Shown here: positions 26,210 through 33,867 of the stretch, one piece after another
Layout: each line of letters starts with the position of its first letter
Numbering within the stretch: the stretch's first letter is position 1
DNA from: Clostridia bacterium
GTDB taxonomy: Bacteria > Bacillota > Clostridia > Oscillospirales > Acutalibacteraceae
DNA: 64,000 nucleotides
Direction of reading: 5' to 3'
Assembly: GCA_017442225.1 (NCBI GenBank)
Contig: JAFSAR010000002.1
Coordinates: forward strand, 52,713-116,712
The notes under the pieces: generated by a model
What the model was told of the DNA's origin: nothing
The model's database searches: none
What the model saw: the letters and a program-made list of their open reading frames with translations, nothing else
Position numbers and translations under genes: made by a program

Positions 26210-27484
26210 TTAAATCTCAATTAACTTTTCAAGAGCCGCTACCTTAACAGCCGCGCAAAGAATAACAGCCGCGGTTTTTATTTCATCGGCGCTCGGATAG
26301 GTGGGAGCTATGCGAAGGTTTGAGTCCTCGGGGTCAATACCGTATGGGTACGCTGCGCCTGCGGGGGTAAGAATAAGTCCTGCATTTGCGCAAAGCTGTT
26401 CTACACGCTTAGCGCAGCCCGGCAACACATAAAGGCTTATAAAGTAGCCACCGTTGGGGTTGGTCCAATGAGCAATGCCTGTATCTTTTATGCGGGCGTT
26501 AAGCTCGGTAAGCACGCTTTCAAACTTTGGTCGGATAATTGCCGCGTGTTTTTTCATATGCTCGTAAAGTTCGTTTGCCGATTTGAACATACGCGCGTGG
26601 CGTAATTGATTGAGTTTATCGGGACCAATAGTTTGGAATTTCATACGGCTTTTAAGAATTGCTACGTTATTGTGGCTGCCTGCCGCAACCGCAACACCAG
26701 CGCCCGGGAAGGTGATTTTTGAGGTCGATGCAAAAATTATAGGCAGATCGGGGTTGCCCGCTTTTACACACTCGTCATAGATATTAAGCAGACTGTCGCC
26801 CTCGTCATAAAGATCGTGAATACAGTAAGCATTATCCCAAAATATCTTAAAATCTTTAGCCGCGGGTTTAAGATTTGCGAAGCGGCGCACAACCTCGTCA
26901 GAGTAGGTGATGCCTTCGGGATTAGAGTATTTCGGCACACACCAGATACCCTTGACCTTTTCGTCGCGGATAAGTTCTTCAACCTCATCCATATCGGGTC
27001 CGTCGGCATTAAGTTTTACGGGAATAAGTTGGAATCCAAAGTATTCGGTTATTGCGAAGTGACGGTCATAACCTGGCGCAGGGCAGAGAAATTTAAGACC
27101 GTCCTGCTTGCCCCATGGCTCGCCACCCAATCCGTGTGTCATAGCCTGAGCAATGGTGTCAAACATCATATTAAGTGATGAATTACCGCCAACTATAATC
27201 TGGTCGGGTTCTAAATCCAACACTTCAGCAAAAAGATCTTTAAGCTCGCAAAGCCCATCAAGACCGCCATAGTTGCGACAATCAATACCATCAATGTTTT
27301 TAAAGCCCGTGTCGTTACCAACAAGGTCAAACATCTTTTCGCTTAAATCCATATTGTCGCCACCCGGCTTACCGCGCGACATATCAAGTGACAGGTGCAA
27401 AGCGCGAAGCGCCTCATACTCGGCTTTTGCCGATTTGAATTCAGCCTTTAATTCGTCTTTGCTCATTTGCAAATAATTTGACAT
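26210..27484 (-). CDS. PLP-dependent aminotransferase of the Aminotran_MocR/AspT type
   Basis: Fold-type I aminotransferase, probably acting on aspartate like Corynebacterium AspT (class Ic). The N-terminal LSLDMSRGKPGGDNMDLSE is characteristic of this small family. The PLP lysine lies in FASTSKITFPGAG near 245, and DNAYCIHDLYD near 212 holds the pyridine-nitrogen Asp. The 424-residue length is typical. The start is placed at 27484 because TTGGAGG lies upstream; a 9-codon open extension has no ribosome site. It is transcribed divergently from trpB. Confidence 0.88.
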   Translation of the reverse strand: MSNYLQMSKDELKAEFKSAKAEYEALRALHLSLDMSRGKPGGDNMDLSEKMFDLVGNDTGFKNIDGIDCRNYGGLDGLCELKDLFAEVLDLEPDQIIVGGNSSLNMMFDTIAQAMTHGLGGEPWGKQDGLKFLCPAPGYDRHFAITEYFGFQLIPVKLNADGPDMDEVEELIRDEKVKGIWCVPKYSNPEGITYSDEVVRRFANLKPAAKDFKIFWDNAYCIHDLYDEGDSLLNIYDECVKAGNPDLPIIFASTSKITFPGAGVAVAAGSHNNVAILKSRMKFQTIGPDKLNQLRHARMFKSANELYEHMKKHAAIIRPKFESVLTELNARIKDTGIAHWTNPNGGYFISLYVLPGCAKRVEQLCANAGLILTPAGAAYPYGIDPEDSNLRIAPTYPSADEIKTAAVILCAAVKVAALEKLIEI

Positions 27485-27530
27485 ATAAAAACCTCCAAGG
27501 GAAAATAACAAATTTAAATACTAAATATAT

Positions 27531-27559
27531 AATATAATATATTTTACAACATTTTTCAA
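27531..27559 (-). promoter_or_regulatory. Aminotransferase promoter
   Basis: On the minus strand: TTGAAA, 17-base spacer, TATATT. It is back to back with the trpB leader promoter, the two -35 boxes being 17 bases apart. Confidence 0.65.
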
Positions 27560-27576
27560 GTACCAAATAAAAACAC

Positions 27577-27605
27577 TTGACAATTAAAGTGGTGGGTGGT
27601 AATAT
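27577..27605 (+). promoter_or_regulatory. trpB leader promoter
   Basis: TTGACA, 17-base spacer, TAATAT; transcription would start near 27612, at the front of the T-box. Confidence 0.8.
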
Positions 27606-27611
27606 ATTTGC

Positions 27612-27880
27612 ATATTAAAAACCTATGATTAAGAGTAGTAACCCTTATTTGAAACTTTCAGAGAGTTGCCGACGGTGGAAAGGCAATAGCGGAAATTAGG
27701 GCGAATGGACTTATGAGGGCGACCGAACGGTATTTTACTTAGTAGCAGTCGACGGCAGCATCCGTTACAGTGCGACTTATATGTTGGTATAAGTACGAGT
27801 GGATGAATTATTTTCATCAATCAGGGTGGCACCGCAGGATTTTATCTTGTCCCTAATTTCAGGGATGGGATTTTTTTATT
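27612..27880 (+). promoter_or_regulatory. T-box riboswitch, Trp specifier (UGG), with terminator
   Basis: tRNA-sensing leader that controls trpB by transcription attenuation. AGAGAG and GACGGTGGAA elements sit in Stem I, and the specifier bulge reads GAA-TGG-AC with codon TGG at 27706-27708, so uncharged tRNA-Trp should be the ligand. The T-box proper AGGGTGGCACCGC is at 27823-27835. The terminator pairs about 11 bases (27844-27854 with 27861-27871) and ends in seven T. The conserved T-box bases also form the competing antiterminator. Confidence 0.95.
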
Positions 27881-27957
27881 TATGATACTTTTAACTAAAC
27901 GATGGCGAATTTGTTTTTCATCACAATAAAACTGATTTATTTTAAGGAGAAACAGCT

Positions 27958-29178
27958 ATGAAACTAAACAATGTAGATTTTGATACTTATTTTAACAATT
28001 ACCCCGACAAAGACGGATATTTTGGTAAATACGGCGGCGTTTATATTGAGGATAAATTAAAGGATGCTATGGCAGAAATAACCGAGGCATATTTTACTAT
28101 TTGCCAATCAAGAAAGTTTATTGCCGAGCTTCGCCGTATAAGAAAAGAATTTCAGGGCAGACCTACACCTGTATCTCACCTTGAGCGACTTTCAGATGCT
28201 TTGGGCGGCAAGGTTCAACTATATGCTAAACGTGAAGATCTTAACCACTCTGGTGCGCACAAGCTTAATCACTGTATGGGTGAGGCGCTTTTGGCTAAAT
28301 ATATGGGCAAGAAAAAGATTATCGCCGAAACAGGCGCGGGTCAGCACGGTGTGGCGCTTGCTACTGCGGCGGCTTACTTTGGACTTGAGTGCGATATTTA
28401 TATGGGTTCTGTCGATATTAAAAAGCAAGCCCCCAATGTTGCGCGAATGAAGATTTTGGGCGCAAATGTTGTCGAGGTTACACACGGTCTTGCCACACTT
28501 AAAGAGGCTGTTGACGCAGCATTTGACGCTTACAGCAGGGAATACAAGGATTGTATTTACTGCATAGGCTCGGTATTGGGTCCACACCCGTTTCCAATGA
28601 TGGTGCGCGATTTCCAAAGCGTTGTTGGCATTGAGGCTCGTGAACAGTTTATTGATATGACGGGTCATCTGCCGTCAGCTATTGTCGCTTGTGTTGGCGG
28701 CGGCTCTAACGCGGCGGGACTTTTCTCGGGATTTTTGAACGACCCCGTTGACATTTACGGTGTTGAGCCTTTGGGTCGCGGTCCAAAGCTTGGCGATCAC
28801 GCGGCAAGCCTAAAATACGGCAGCGAGGGCATTATGCACGGCTTTAACAGTATTATGCTTAAGGACGAAAACGGCGAGCCTGCTCCCGTTTATTCGGTAG
28901 CAAGCGGACTTGACTATCCCTCAAGTGGCCCTGAACATGCTTTCTTGCAAGATATCGGTCGTGTTAAGTATGACGTTATTGACGATGAGGAAACCATTGA
29001 TGCGTTCTTTAAGCTTGCGCGTCTTGAGGGTATAATCCCCGCAATCGAAAGCTCACACGCTGTGGCATACGCTATGAAGCTTGCAAAAACTATGGACCAC
29101 GGTTCGATTCTTATAAACCTTTCAGGTCGTGGAGACAAGGATATGGATTACGTAATTGAGAATTACGGAATAAGATAA
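27958..29178 (+). CDS. trpB: Tryptophan synthase beta chain, stand-alone
   Basis: PLP enzyme that joins indole and serine to tryptophan. The PLP lysine is Lys102 (HSGAHKLN) and the catalytic Glu is Glu124 (AETGAGQHG). GGGSNA phosphate loop and LSGRGDKD near the C-terminus are present, all of the TrpB1 type. The length of 406 is normal. No trpA or other trp gene is adjacent. Ribosome site AAGGAGAAA. Expression is governed by the upstream Trp T-box. A lone trpB suggests indole salvage, or trpA elsewhere. Confidence 0.96.
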   Translation: MKLNNVDFDTYFNNYPDKDGYFGKYGGVYIEDKLKDAMAEITEAYFTICQSRKFIAELRRIRKEFQGRPTPVSHLERLSDALGGKVQLYAKREDLNHSGAHKLNHCMGEALLAKYMGKKKIIAETGAGQHGVALATAAAYFGLECDIYMGSVDIKKQAPNVARMKILGANVVEVTHGLATLKEAVDAAFDAYSREYKDCIYCIGSVLGPHPFPMMVRDFQSVVGIEAREQFIDMTGHLPSAIVACVGGGSNAAGLFSGFLNDPVDIYGVEPLGRGPKLGDHAASLKYGSEGIMHGFNSIMLKDENGEPAPVYSVASGLDYPSSGPEHAFLQDIGRVKYDVIDDEETIDAFFKLARLEGIIPAIESSHAVAYAMKLAKTMDHGSILINLSGRGDKDMDYVIENYGIR

Positions 29179-29230
29179 TGCATAATTCACAATGCACAAT
29201 GCACAATTATGGTGTGTTGTGCATTTATTT
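29179..29230 (+). repeat. Dispersed TGCATAATTCACAATGCAC repeat, copy 5 (self-inverted)
   Basis: Begins TGCATAATTCACAATGCAC, continues with a second ATGCACAATTAT unit and ends in TTGTGCATTT, which can fold back on the first part. It sits directly on the trpB stop and may serve as its transcript end. Confidence 0.75.
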
Positions 29231-29234
29231 TCCC

Positions 29235-29263
29235 TTGAATATCTTATGTTACTTTGATATAAT
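29235..29263 (+). promoter_or_regulatory. Promoter of the YfhO operon
   Basis: TTGAAT, 17-base spacer, TATAAT, about 40 bases before the start codon. Confidence 0.7.
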
Positions 29264-29303
29264 AATTATGATTAAACTTTACAAAAGACCGAGGTGAGAT
29301 GAA

Positions 29304-31916
29304 ATGACCTTTACCGAAAGCAAAAAAATGCTGCTTAAACCGCAAAAAGAGAAAAGAGCGTTTACGTTTTTGATAGCGCTTTTGACTGCTGCGTGTCTTT
29401 TTGTGCCCTATATGATAATGAGTGAGGGTTATTTCACCTTTTACGGCGACTTTAACGTTCAGCAGATACCTTTTTATCAAATGTGTCACGAGGCGATAAG
29501 AGGGGGTAACGTCAATTGGAACTGGCTTACCGATTTGGGCTCTGATTTTGTTGGCTCGTATGCATTTTATCTGCTTGGCAGTCCGTTTTTTTGGGTGACG
29601 CTACTGTTTCCGAATAGCTTTGTGCCGTATTTGATGGGCCCACTGCTTATCCTTAAATTTGCCTGCGCGGCGCTGACGGGTTATTTGTATATACGCCGTT
29701 TTACAAAGACCGCGTATGCCGCAAGCCTTGGCGGACTGCTTTATGCTTTTTCGGGGTTTTCGATATACAATATCTTTTTCAACCATTTTCACGAGGCGAT
29801 AATTGCTTTTCCGCTTTTATTACTCGCGATAGAACTGTTAATTACTGAAAACCGTCGCGGTGTTTTTGCATTGGCGGTTGCTTTCTGCGCAATTACCAAC
29901 TATTTTTTCTTTTTTGGAATGGTGGTATTTTGCATAATATATTTCTTTGTACGATTGTTTTCAAACGCGATAAAGGTAAAATTCTCGCGTTTTTTAGTGC
30001 TTGCTTTCGAGGCGGTTTTAGGATTGGCTCTTGCGGCGGCTTTACTTGTGCCCGCGCTTAACGCCATTATGGGTAACGAACGTATTTCCAATATCCTTAT
30101 GGGCTGGAACGGAATTACCTACGGTAAAGAGCAGATATATCTTAACGTTATACAGTGCTTTTTCTTCCCACCCGACCTGCCTGCGCGTCCTGTTTTCTTC
30201 CCTGAGGCTAACGTAAAGTGGTCGTCCTTGGGCGGTTGGTTGCCCGTGTTTAGTATGACGGGATTTTTCACCTGGTTTAAGCTACGCGAAAAGAGTTGGC
30301 TTAAACGGGTACTCGGCATTTGTGTCCTTTGCGCTATGGTGCCGATACTTAACAGCGCGTTTTATGCTTTTAACACGTCGTACTATGCGCGTTGGTTTTA
30401 TATGCCGGTGCTGATGATTTGTCTTGCTACTGCAATGCTTACCGAGGACCGCTCGGTCGATTTTTCGTCAGGTCTTCGATGGACTGCCGCGATAACAATT
30501 GCAATAGTTTTGGTTATCGGCTTCTTCCCGCAAAAAAACAGCGACGGAGAATTGATATTCGGTCTTTATACCCAAAGCAGTAACGGTATGTATATTGCGC
30601 GTTTCTGGGTAACAAGCCTGATAGCGCTTGTATGCCTACCGATGCAAAAACTGTTATTTGGAACGCTAAAACAAAACCGCGCAAGGTTCTACAAGTGTGC
30701 TATTGCTTGCGTCTGTATAATATCTATTCTTTACGGTAACGTGTTTATAGCGCTCGGTCGCACACATTCTTACGAAATCAAGGACGTTATGATTGACTCG
30801 CTTATCGAGGGCGAGATTTATCTTGATGATGATACCAATTTCAGAATAGATGTTTATGACGGTGTTGACAACACAGGTATGTATTTGGGGTATCCTACCA
30901 TAAACGCGTTTCATTCGGTAGTATCGCCGTCTATAATGGAATTTTACGATTATATCGGCATAGAGCGCTCGGTAGCAAGCCGCCCTGATACCGATTATCC
31001 CGCGATACGCTCGCTGCTTTCGGTAAAGTATCTGCTTAACCGTACCGACGGCGACAGCTTTGTGGATGAAGACGGCGAAACGCTGATGACAGGTTTTGAA
31101 TATATAAAAACCAGCGGTAACTATTACGTTTATGAAAACCAGAATTACGTGCCGTACGGCTTTTCGTATGACTACTATATGAACTATGATTTTTGTGATG
31201 GCTACAGCGAAAGCAGTCGCTCGCGCCTTATGCTAAAAGCTATACTGCTTACCGACGAGCAGATAGAAAAATACGGCGAATATATGACCGATATAGAAAC
31301 ATTAAGGGGTAGCGGCATATATAATACAGATAGTATTTCTTTAAGCCTTACGGATGAAGCAATGTCATTTGATGCCGCCGCGCTGCGAACTACTTCTGCC
31401 GACAACTTTAATATTGACAATAGCGGTTTTGACGCAACCGTTACAAGAGATAAAAAATCGCTTGTATTTTTTTCGGTGCCCTTTGATAAGGGTTGGACTG
31501 CGACTGTAAACGGCAAGGCGGCAGAGGTTGAAAAGGTAAACACAGGCTTTATGGCTGTGGCGGTAGACGAGGGTGTATCCGAAATACGCTTTGACTATAA
31601 AAACACGGGGCTTGCACTTGGTACGACTATAACGCTTGGCGCGGTGGCGATATTTATAGTTTATATACTGATAAGTCTTGTGTATGTCAAAAAGCATCCT
31701 TACGATACCAAGTATCCCGAGGGTGAAAAATTGCTTGACGCATGGCGCGTCGACGATATAGCCGAATCGGCGCTTGAACTTACGGAGGCGCAAATACCGA
31801 TAAAAAGCATTTTAGATCGTCTTGATGAGAAATCGCCGACACAAAGTGATGAACTTGCAGGCGGATTCAGGATAGACGAAAATGTATTCAACGAGGAGGA
31901 CAACGATGAAACTTAA
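29304..31916 (+). CDS. YfhO-family polytopic membrane protein
   Basis: Large membrane protein, 870 residues, resembling Bacillus YfhO, which is needed for glycosylation of lipoteichoic acid and has a GT-C-like layout. About a dozen spans lie in residues 20-480. An extracellular domain follows (about 490-770) and a last span near 775-795; the tail of about 75 residues is cytoplasmic. The motif YGDFNVQQIPFYQMCHEAIRGG near 47-68 is the family's first extracellular loop with an acidic residue. Ribosome site GAGGTGAG. Its end overlaps the PqqD-like gene by 11 bases, so four genes form one unit. Confidence 0.85.
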   Translation: MTFTESKKMLLKPQKEKRAFTFLIALLTAACLFVPYMIMSEGYFTFYGDFNVQQIPFYQMCHEAIRGGNVNWNWLTDLGSDFVGSYAFYLLGSPFFWVTLLFPNSFVPYLMGPLLILKFACAALTGYLYIRRFTKTAYAASLGGLLYAFSGFSIYNIFFNHFHEAIIAFPLLLLAIELLITENRRGVFALAVAFCAITNYFFFFGMVVFCIIYFFVRLFSNAIKVKFSRFLVLAFEAVLGLALAAALLVPALNAIMGNERISNILMGWNGITYGKEQIYLNVIQCFFFPPDLPARPVFFPEANVKWSSLGGWLPVFSMTGFFTWFKLREKSWLKRVLGICVLCAMVPILNSAFYAFNTSYYARWFYMPVLMICLATAMLTEDRSVDFSSGLRWTAAITIAIVLVIGFFPQKNSDGELIFGLYTQSSNGMYIARFWVTSLIALVCLPMQKLLFGTLKQNRARFYKCAIACVCIISILYGNVFIALGRTHSYEIKDVMIDSLIEGEIYLDDDTNFRIDVYDGVDNTGMYLGYPTINAFHSVVSPSIMEFYDYIGIERSVASRPDTDYPAIRSLLSVKYLLNRTDGDSFVDEDGETLMTGFEYIKTSGNYYVYENQNYVPYGFSYDYYMNYDFCDGYSESSRSRLMLKAILLTDEQIEKYGEYMTDIETLRGSGIYNTDSISLSLTDEAMSFDAAALRTTSADNFNIDNSGFDATVTRDKKSLVFFSVPFDKGWTATVNGKAAEVEKVNTGFMAVAVDEGVSEIRFDYKNTGLALGTTITLGAVAIFIVYILISLVYVKKHPYDTKYPEGEKLLDAWRVDDIAESALELTEAQIPIKSILDRLDEKSPTQSDELAGGFRIDENVFNEEDNDET

Positions 31917-32172
31917 ATATAATTTTGTAATAAACCAAGTTGCAGGCGAAACGGTTGCCGTATCGGTAGGCGATAACGACGGGCGTTTTAACGGTTATAT
32001 AAAACTTAACGAAACAGGGGCATTTATCTTTAAAATGTTAAAAAAAGATACCACGCGTGAGGATATTATAAACGCGTTACTTGCTGAGTACCCCGACGCT
32101 ACGCAAGAGGTAGCCGCCGAGAGCGTGGACGAGCTCGTAGAGCAACTGCGGAAAGCAGAACTTCTGTCATGA
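31906..32172 (+). CDS. PqqD-like peptide-binding protein, 88 residues
   Basis: Small winged-helix protein of the PqqD/RRE family, whose members bind leader peptides of ribosomally made, modified peptides. Visible features are FNGYIKLNETGAFIFKML near 28-45 and TTREDIINALLAEYPDATQEVAAESVDELVEQL, the usual helix pair. The start is at 31906 (AGGAGGACAACG upstream), not at the in-frame ATG at 31882 inside yfhO. The stop overlaps the next gene by ATGA. No radical-SAM enzyme or obvious precursor peptide is adjacent, so its peptide partner is unknown. Confidence 0.8.
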   Translation: MKLKYNFVINQVAGETVAVSVGDNDGRFNGYIKLNETGAFIFKMLKKDTTREDIINALLAEYPDATQEVAAESVDELVEQLRKAELLS

Positions 32173-32627
32173 AAACCTACGATATAAATGCAGTCGAGGA
32201 GCAGCTTAAAACGCAGGACACCGTCGCATATCTTACAAGCGGCGCAAGTATGAGACCGCTACTACGAACGCATAAGGATATTGTGGTGATATCAAAGGCG
32301 CAGCATCCGCTGTCTGTCGGCGACGTGCCGCTATACAAGAAAAAAGGCGTAGAAAAACTGATACTTCACCGAATAATTGGTGTGAGCCCCGACGGTACGT
32401 ATATAATACGCGGCGATAACACCTATCAAAAAGAATACGTACCACAAAGCGACGTTGTGGGCGTAATGACTGCGATTTACCGCGGCGGAAAATATATTGA
32501 CTGCAGTACGTCAAGGCTTTACAAAATATATGCTAAAACAAACAGAATTTTATATCCTGTAAGATGGCTGTGGAAAACCAAAATTCGAGCGCTTTTAGGT
32601 CGTATGAAAAGAAAAATATTGTCATAG
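32169..32627 (+). CDS. S24/S26 signal-peptidase-like protein (Ser-His dyad)
   Basis: Resembles SipW/ER-type signal peptidases. Ser27-Met28 lies in LTSGASMRPLL, as in the S26 nucleophile motif SMxP. His67 in LILHRIIGV occupies the general-base site, where bacterial signal peptidase I has Lys. IIRGDNTYQKEYV supplies the C-terminal GDN motif. There is no clear N-terminal membrane segment, unlike most signal peptidases, and the basic C-terminus (KTKIRALLGRMKRK) may bind membrane. It overlaps the PqqD-like gene by 4 bases. Its substrate is unknown; a leader peptide bound by the PqqD-like protein is one inference. Confidence 0.78.
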   Translation: MKTYDINAVEEQLKTQDTVAYLTSGASMRPLLRTHKDIVVISKAQHPLSVGDVPLYKKKGVEKLILHRIIGVSPDGTYIIRGDNTYQKEYVPQSDVVGVMTAIYRGGKYIDCSTSRLYKIYAKTNRILYPVRWLWKTKIRALLGRMKRKILS

Positions 32628-32638
32628 GCGGGTTTGAA

Positions 32639-33658
32639 TTGAAAAACATAAAATTACTTTCGCTTATATTCTGCCTTTGTCTGCTGCTTACCGCGTGCGA
32701 AAAAGGGACGGTTGAAAACAAATCGAATAACTATAGCAGTGGTTACAGCGATATTATATCTGCGCCGCAGATTTCAATTTCCGAAACGGTAAGTAGCGAG
32801 CAAGAAATTTTGACACAATCCGAGCCCACGCAGGCGGTAATGCCTGAAACGGTAAATGCAAGCAAAACCGTAGCGGTGACAGGTGAACTCCAAAGCGACA
32901 AGTATTCAGAAAAAATTTCCGAGCTGCAAAATATATTGAACGGATACTCGCACAATATTTCGCTTAGCGTTTATGCGATAGACGGCAGTAAAGCGCTTTA
33001 TTACAACACCGAGGCGGAGATTTTTGGCGCCTGCACCGTAAAGGCGGCATACACTCTTTATGCCTGCAAGCAGATGGAGGCGGGCAACGGTAGTTTAAGT
33101 GTGCCACTGACATATGAGGAAAAGCACTACGAATCGGGGACGGGCGATATGCAGTATTCGCCCTTTGGCACAGTATTTACAATGGAAACAGCGCTACATA
33201 AAAGTATGTCTATCAGTGATAATGTGGGTTATTTAATGTCGGTCGATTACTTTGGCCGTGACGGCTACAACGAATTTATAAGTGAGCTTGACTGCGACTC
33301 ACTGCAAATAAAGCCTACCGTATGGAGCCTTCGCACCAAATCGCAGGACCTTGTAAAGCTGTGGTGTGAGATATACAACTATTTTCAGACCGATACCGAG
33401 TATTCACGCTTTTTGTATCAGTCCTGCACCAACACCGCGGGCAACTATGCCACTGCTGCGCTGTCGGGTGTAGACTATTCGCACAAGCAGGGTCACAATA
33501 GCACGGGTGACTGGCTGTCTTTGAGCGACGCAGGAATTGTGTGGAAAGATGATAACCCTTATATTATCGCAATACTCACCGACACACCGGGACCTAACAG
33601 CTACAGCGTCGGTGAATTTAAAAAAATAATCGACATAGTTCATAACGATTTATTTTAA
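32639..33658 (+). CDS. Class A beta-lactamase-fold lipoprotein with Cys in place of catalytic Ser
   Basis: Secreted lipoprotein of the serine-hydrolase/beta-lactamase class A superfamily, 339 residues. The TTG at 32639 is chosen because AGGCGGG lies 7 bases upstream and it begins a signal peptide with lipobox LLTAC (Cys20). The S-x-x-K motif reads CTVK at 132-135 (codon TGC), the S-D-N motif is intact at 193-195 (SISDN), and K-x-G is KQG at 283-285. Thus only the nucleophile is altered, Ser to Cys. An upstream in-frame ATG (32564) lies inside the previous gene. It may be a thiol-based or non-catalytic binder. Confidence 0.85.
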   Translation: MKNIKLLSLIFCLCLLLTACEKGTVENKSNNYSSGYSDIISAPQISISETVSSEQEILTQSEPTQAVMPETVNASKTVAVTGELQSDKYSEKISELQNILNGYSHNISLSVYAIDGSKALYYNTEAEIFGACTVKAAYTLYACKQMEAGNGSLSVPLTYEEKHYESGTGDMQYSPFGTVFTMETALHKSMSISDNVGYLMSVDYFGRDGYNEFISELDCDSLQIKPTVWSLRTKSQDLVKLWCEIYNYFQTDTEYSRFLYQSCTNTAGNYATAALSGVDYSHKQGHNSTGDWLSLSDAGIVWKDDNPYIIAILTDTPGPNSYSVGEFKKIIDIVHNDLF

Positions 33659-33677
33659 GATTTGTGATTTTGGATAA

Positions 33678-33706
33678 TTGAAAAAATTTAATATAAATGT
33701 TAAAAT
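33678..33706 (+). promoter_or_regulatory. Promoter in front of a short leader
   Basis: TTGAAA, 17-base spacer, TAAAAT. A terminator lies about 50-75 bases downstream, before the lipoprotein gene. Confidence 0.6.
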
Positions 33707-33712
33707 AATTAT

Positions 33713-33787
33713 AGAAAATAATAAGACAGATCGAGGTCCATTTGTTTTATTTGTTTTCAAGCGGTCTGTTTTACAGGCCGCTTTTGT
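33713..33787 (+). ncRNA. Possible short leader or small RNA
   Basis: Stretch from the predicted start point to the T-run of the terminator. It contains no open frame with a ribosome site. Known regulatory RNA motifs were not recognised, so this rests only on promoter and terminator spacing. Confidence 0.3.
33759..33787 (+). terminator. Hairpin terminator AAGCGG(T)CTG / CAG(G)CCGCTT
   Basis: Stem of about 9 pairs around TTTTA, then CTTTTG. It may end the hydrolase operon or the short leader. Confidence 0.8.
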
Positions 33788-33867
33788 GCATTTTTAGATT
33801 TAAATAACATAAAGTTGTGACCGCTCAGGTGTTAAAAGGTACTATATAATTAGAAAGGGTGAAATAT

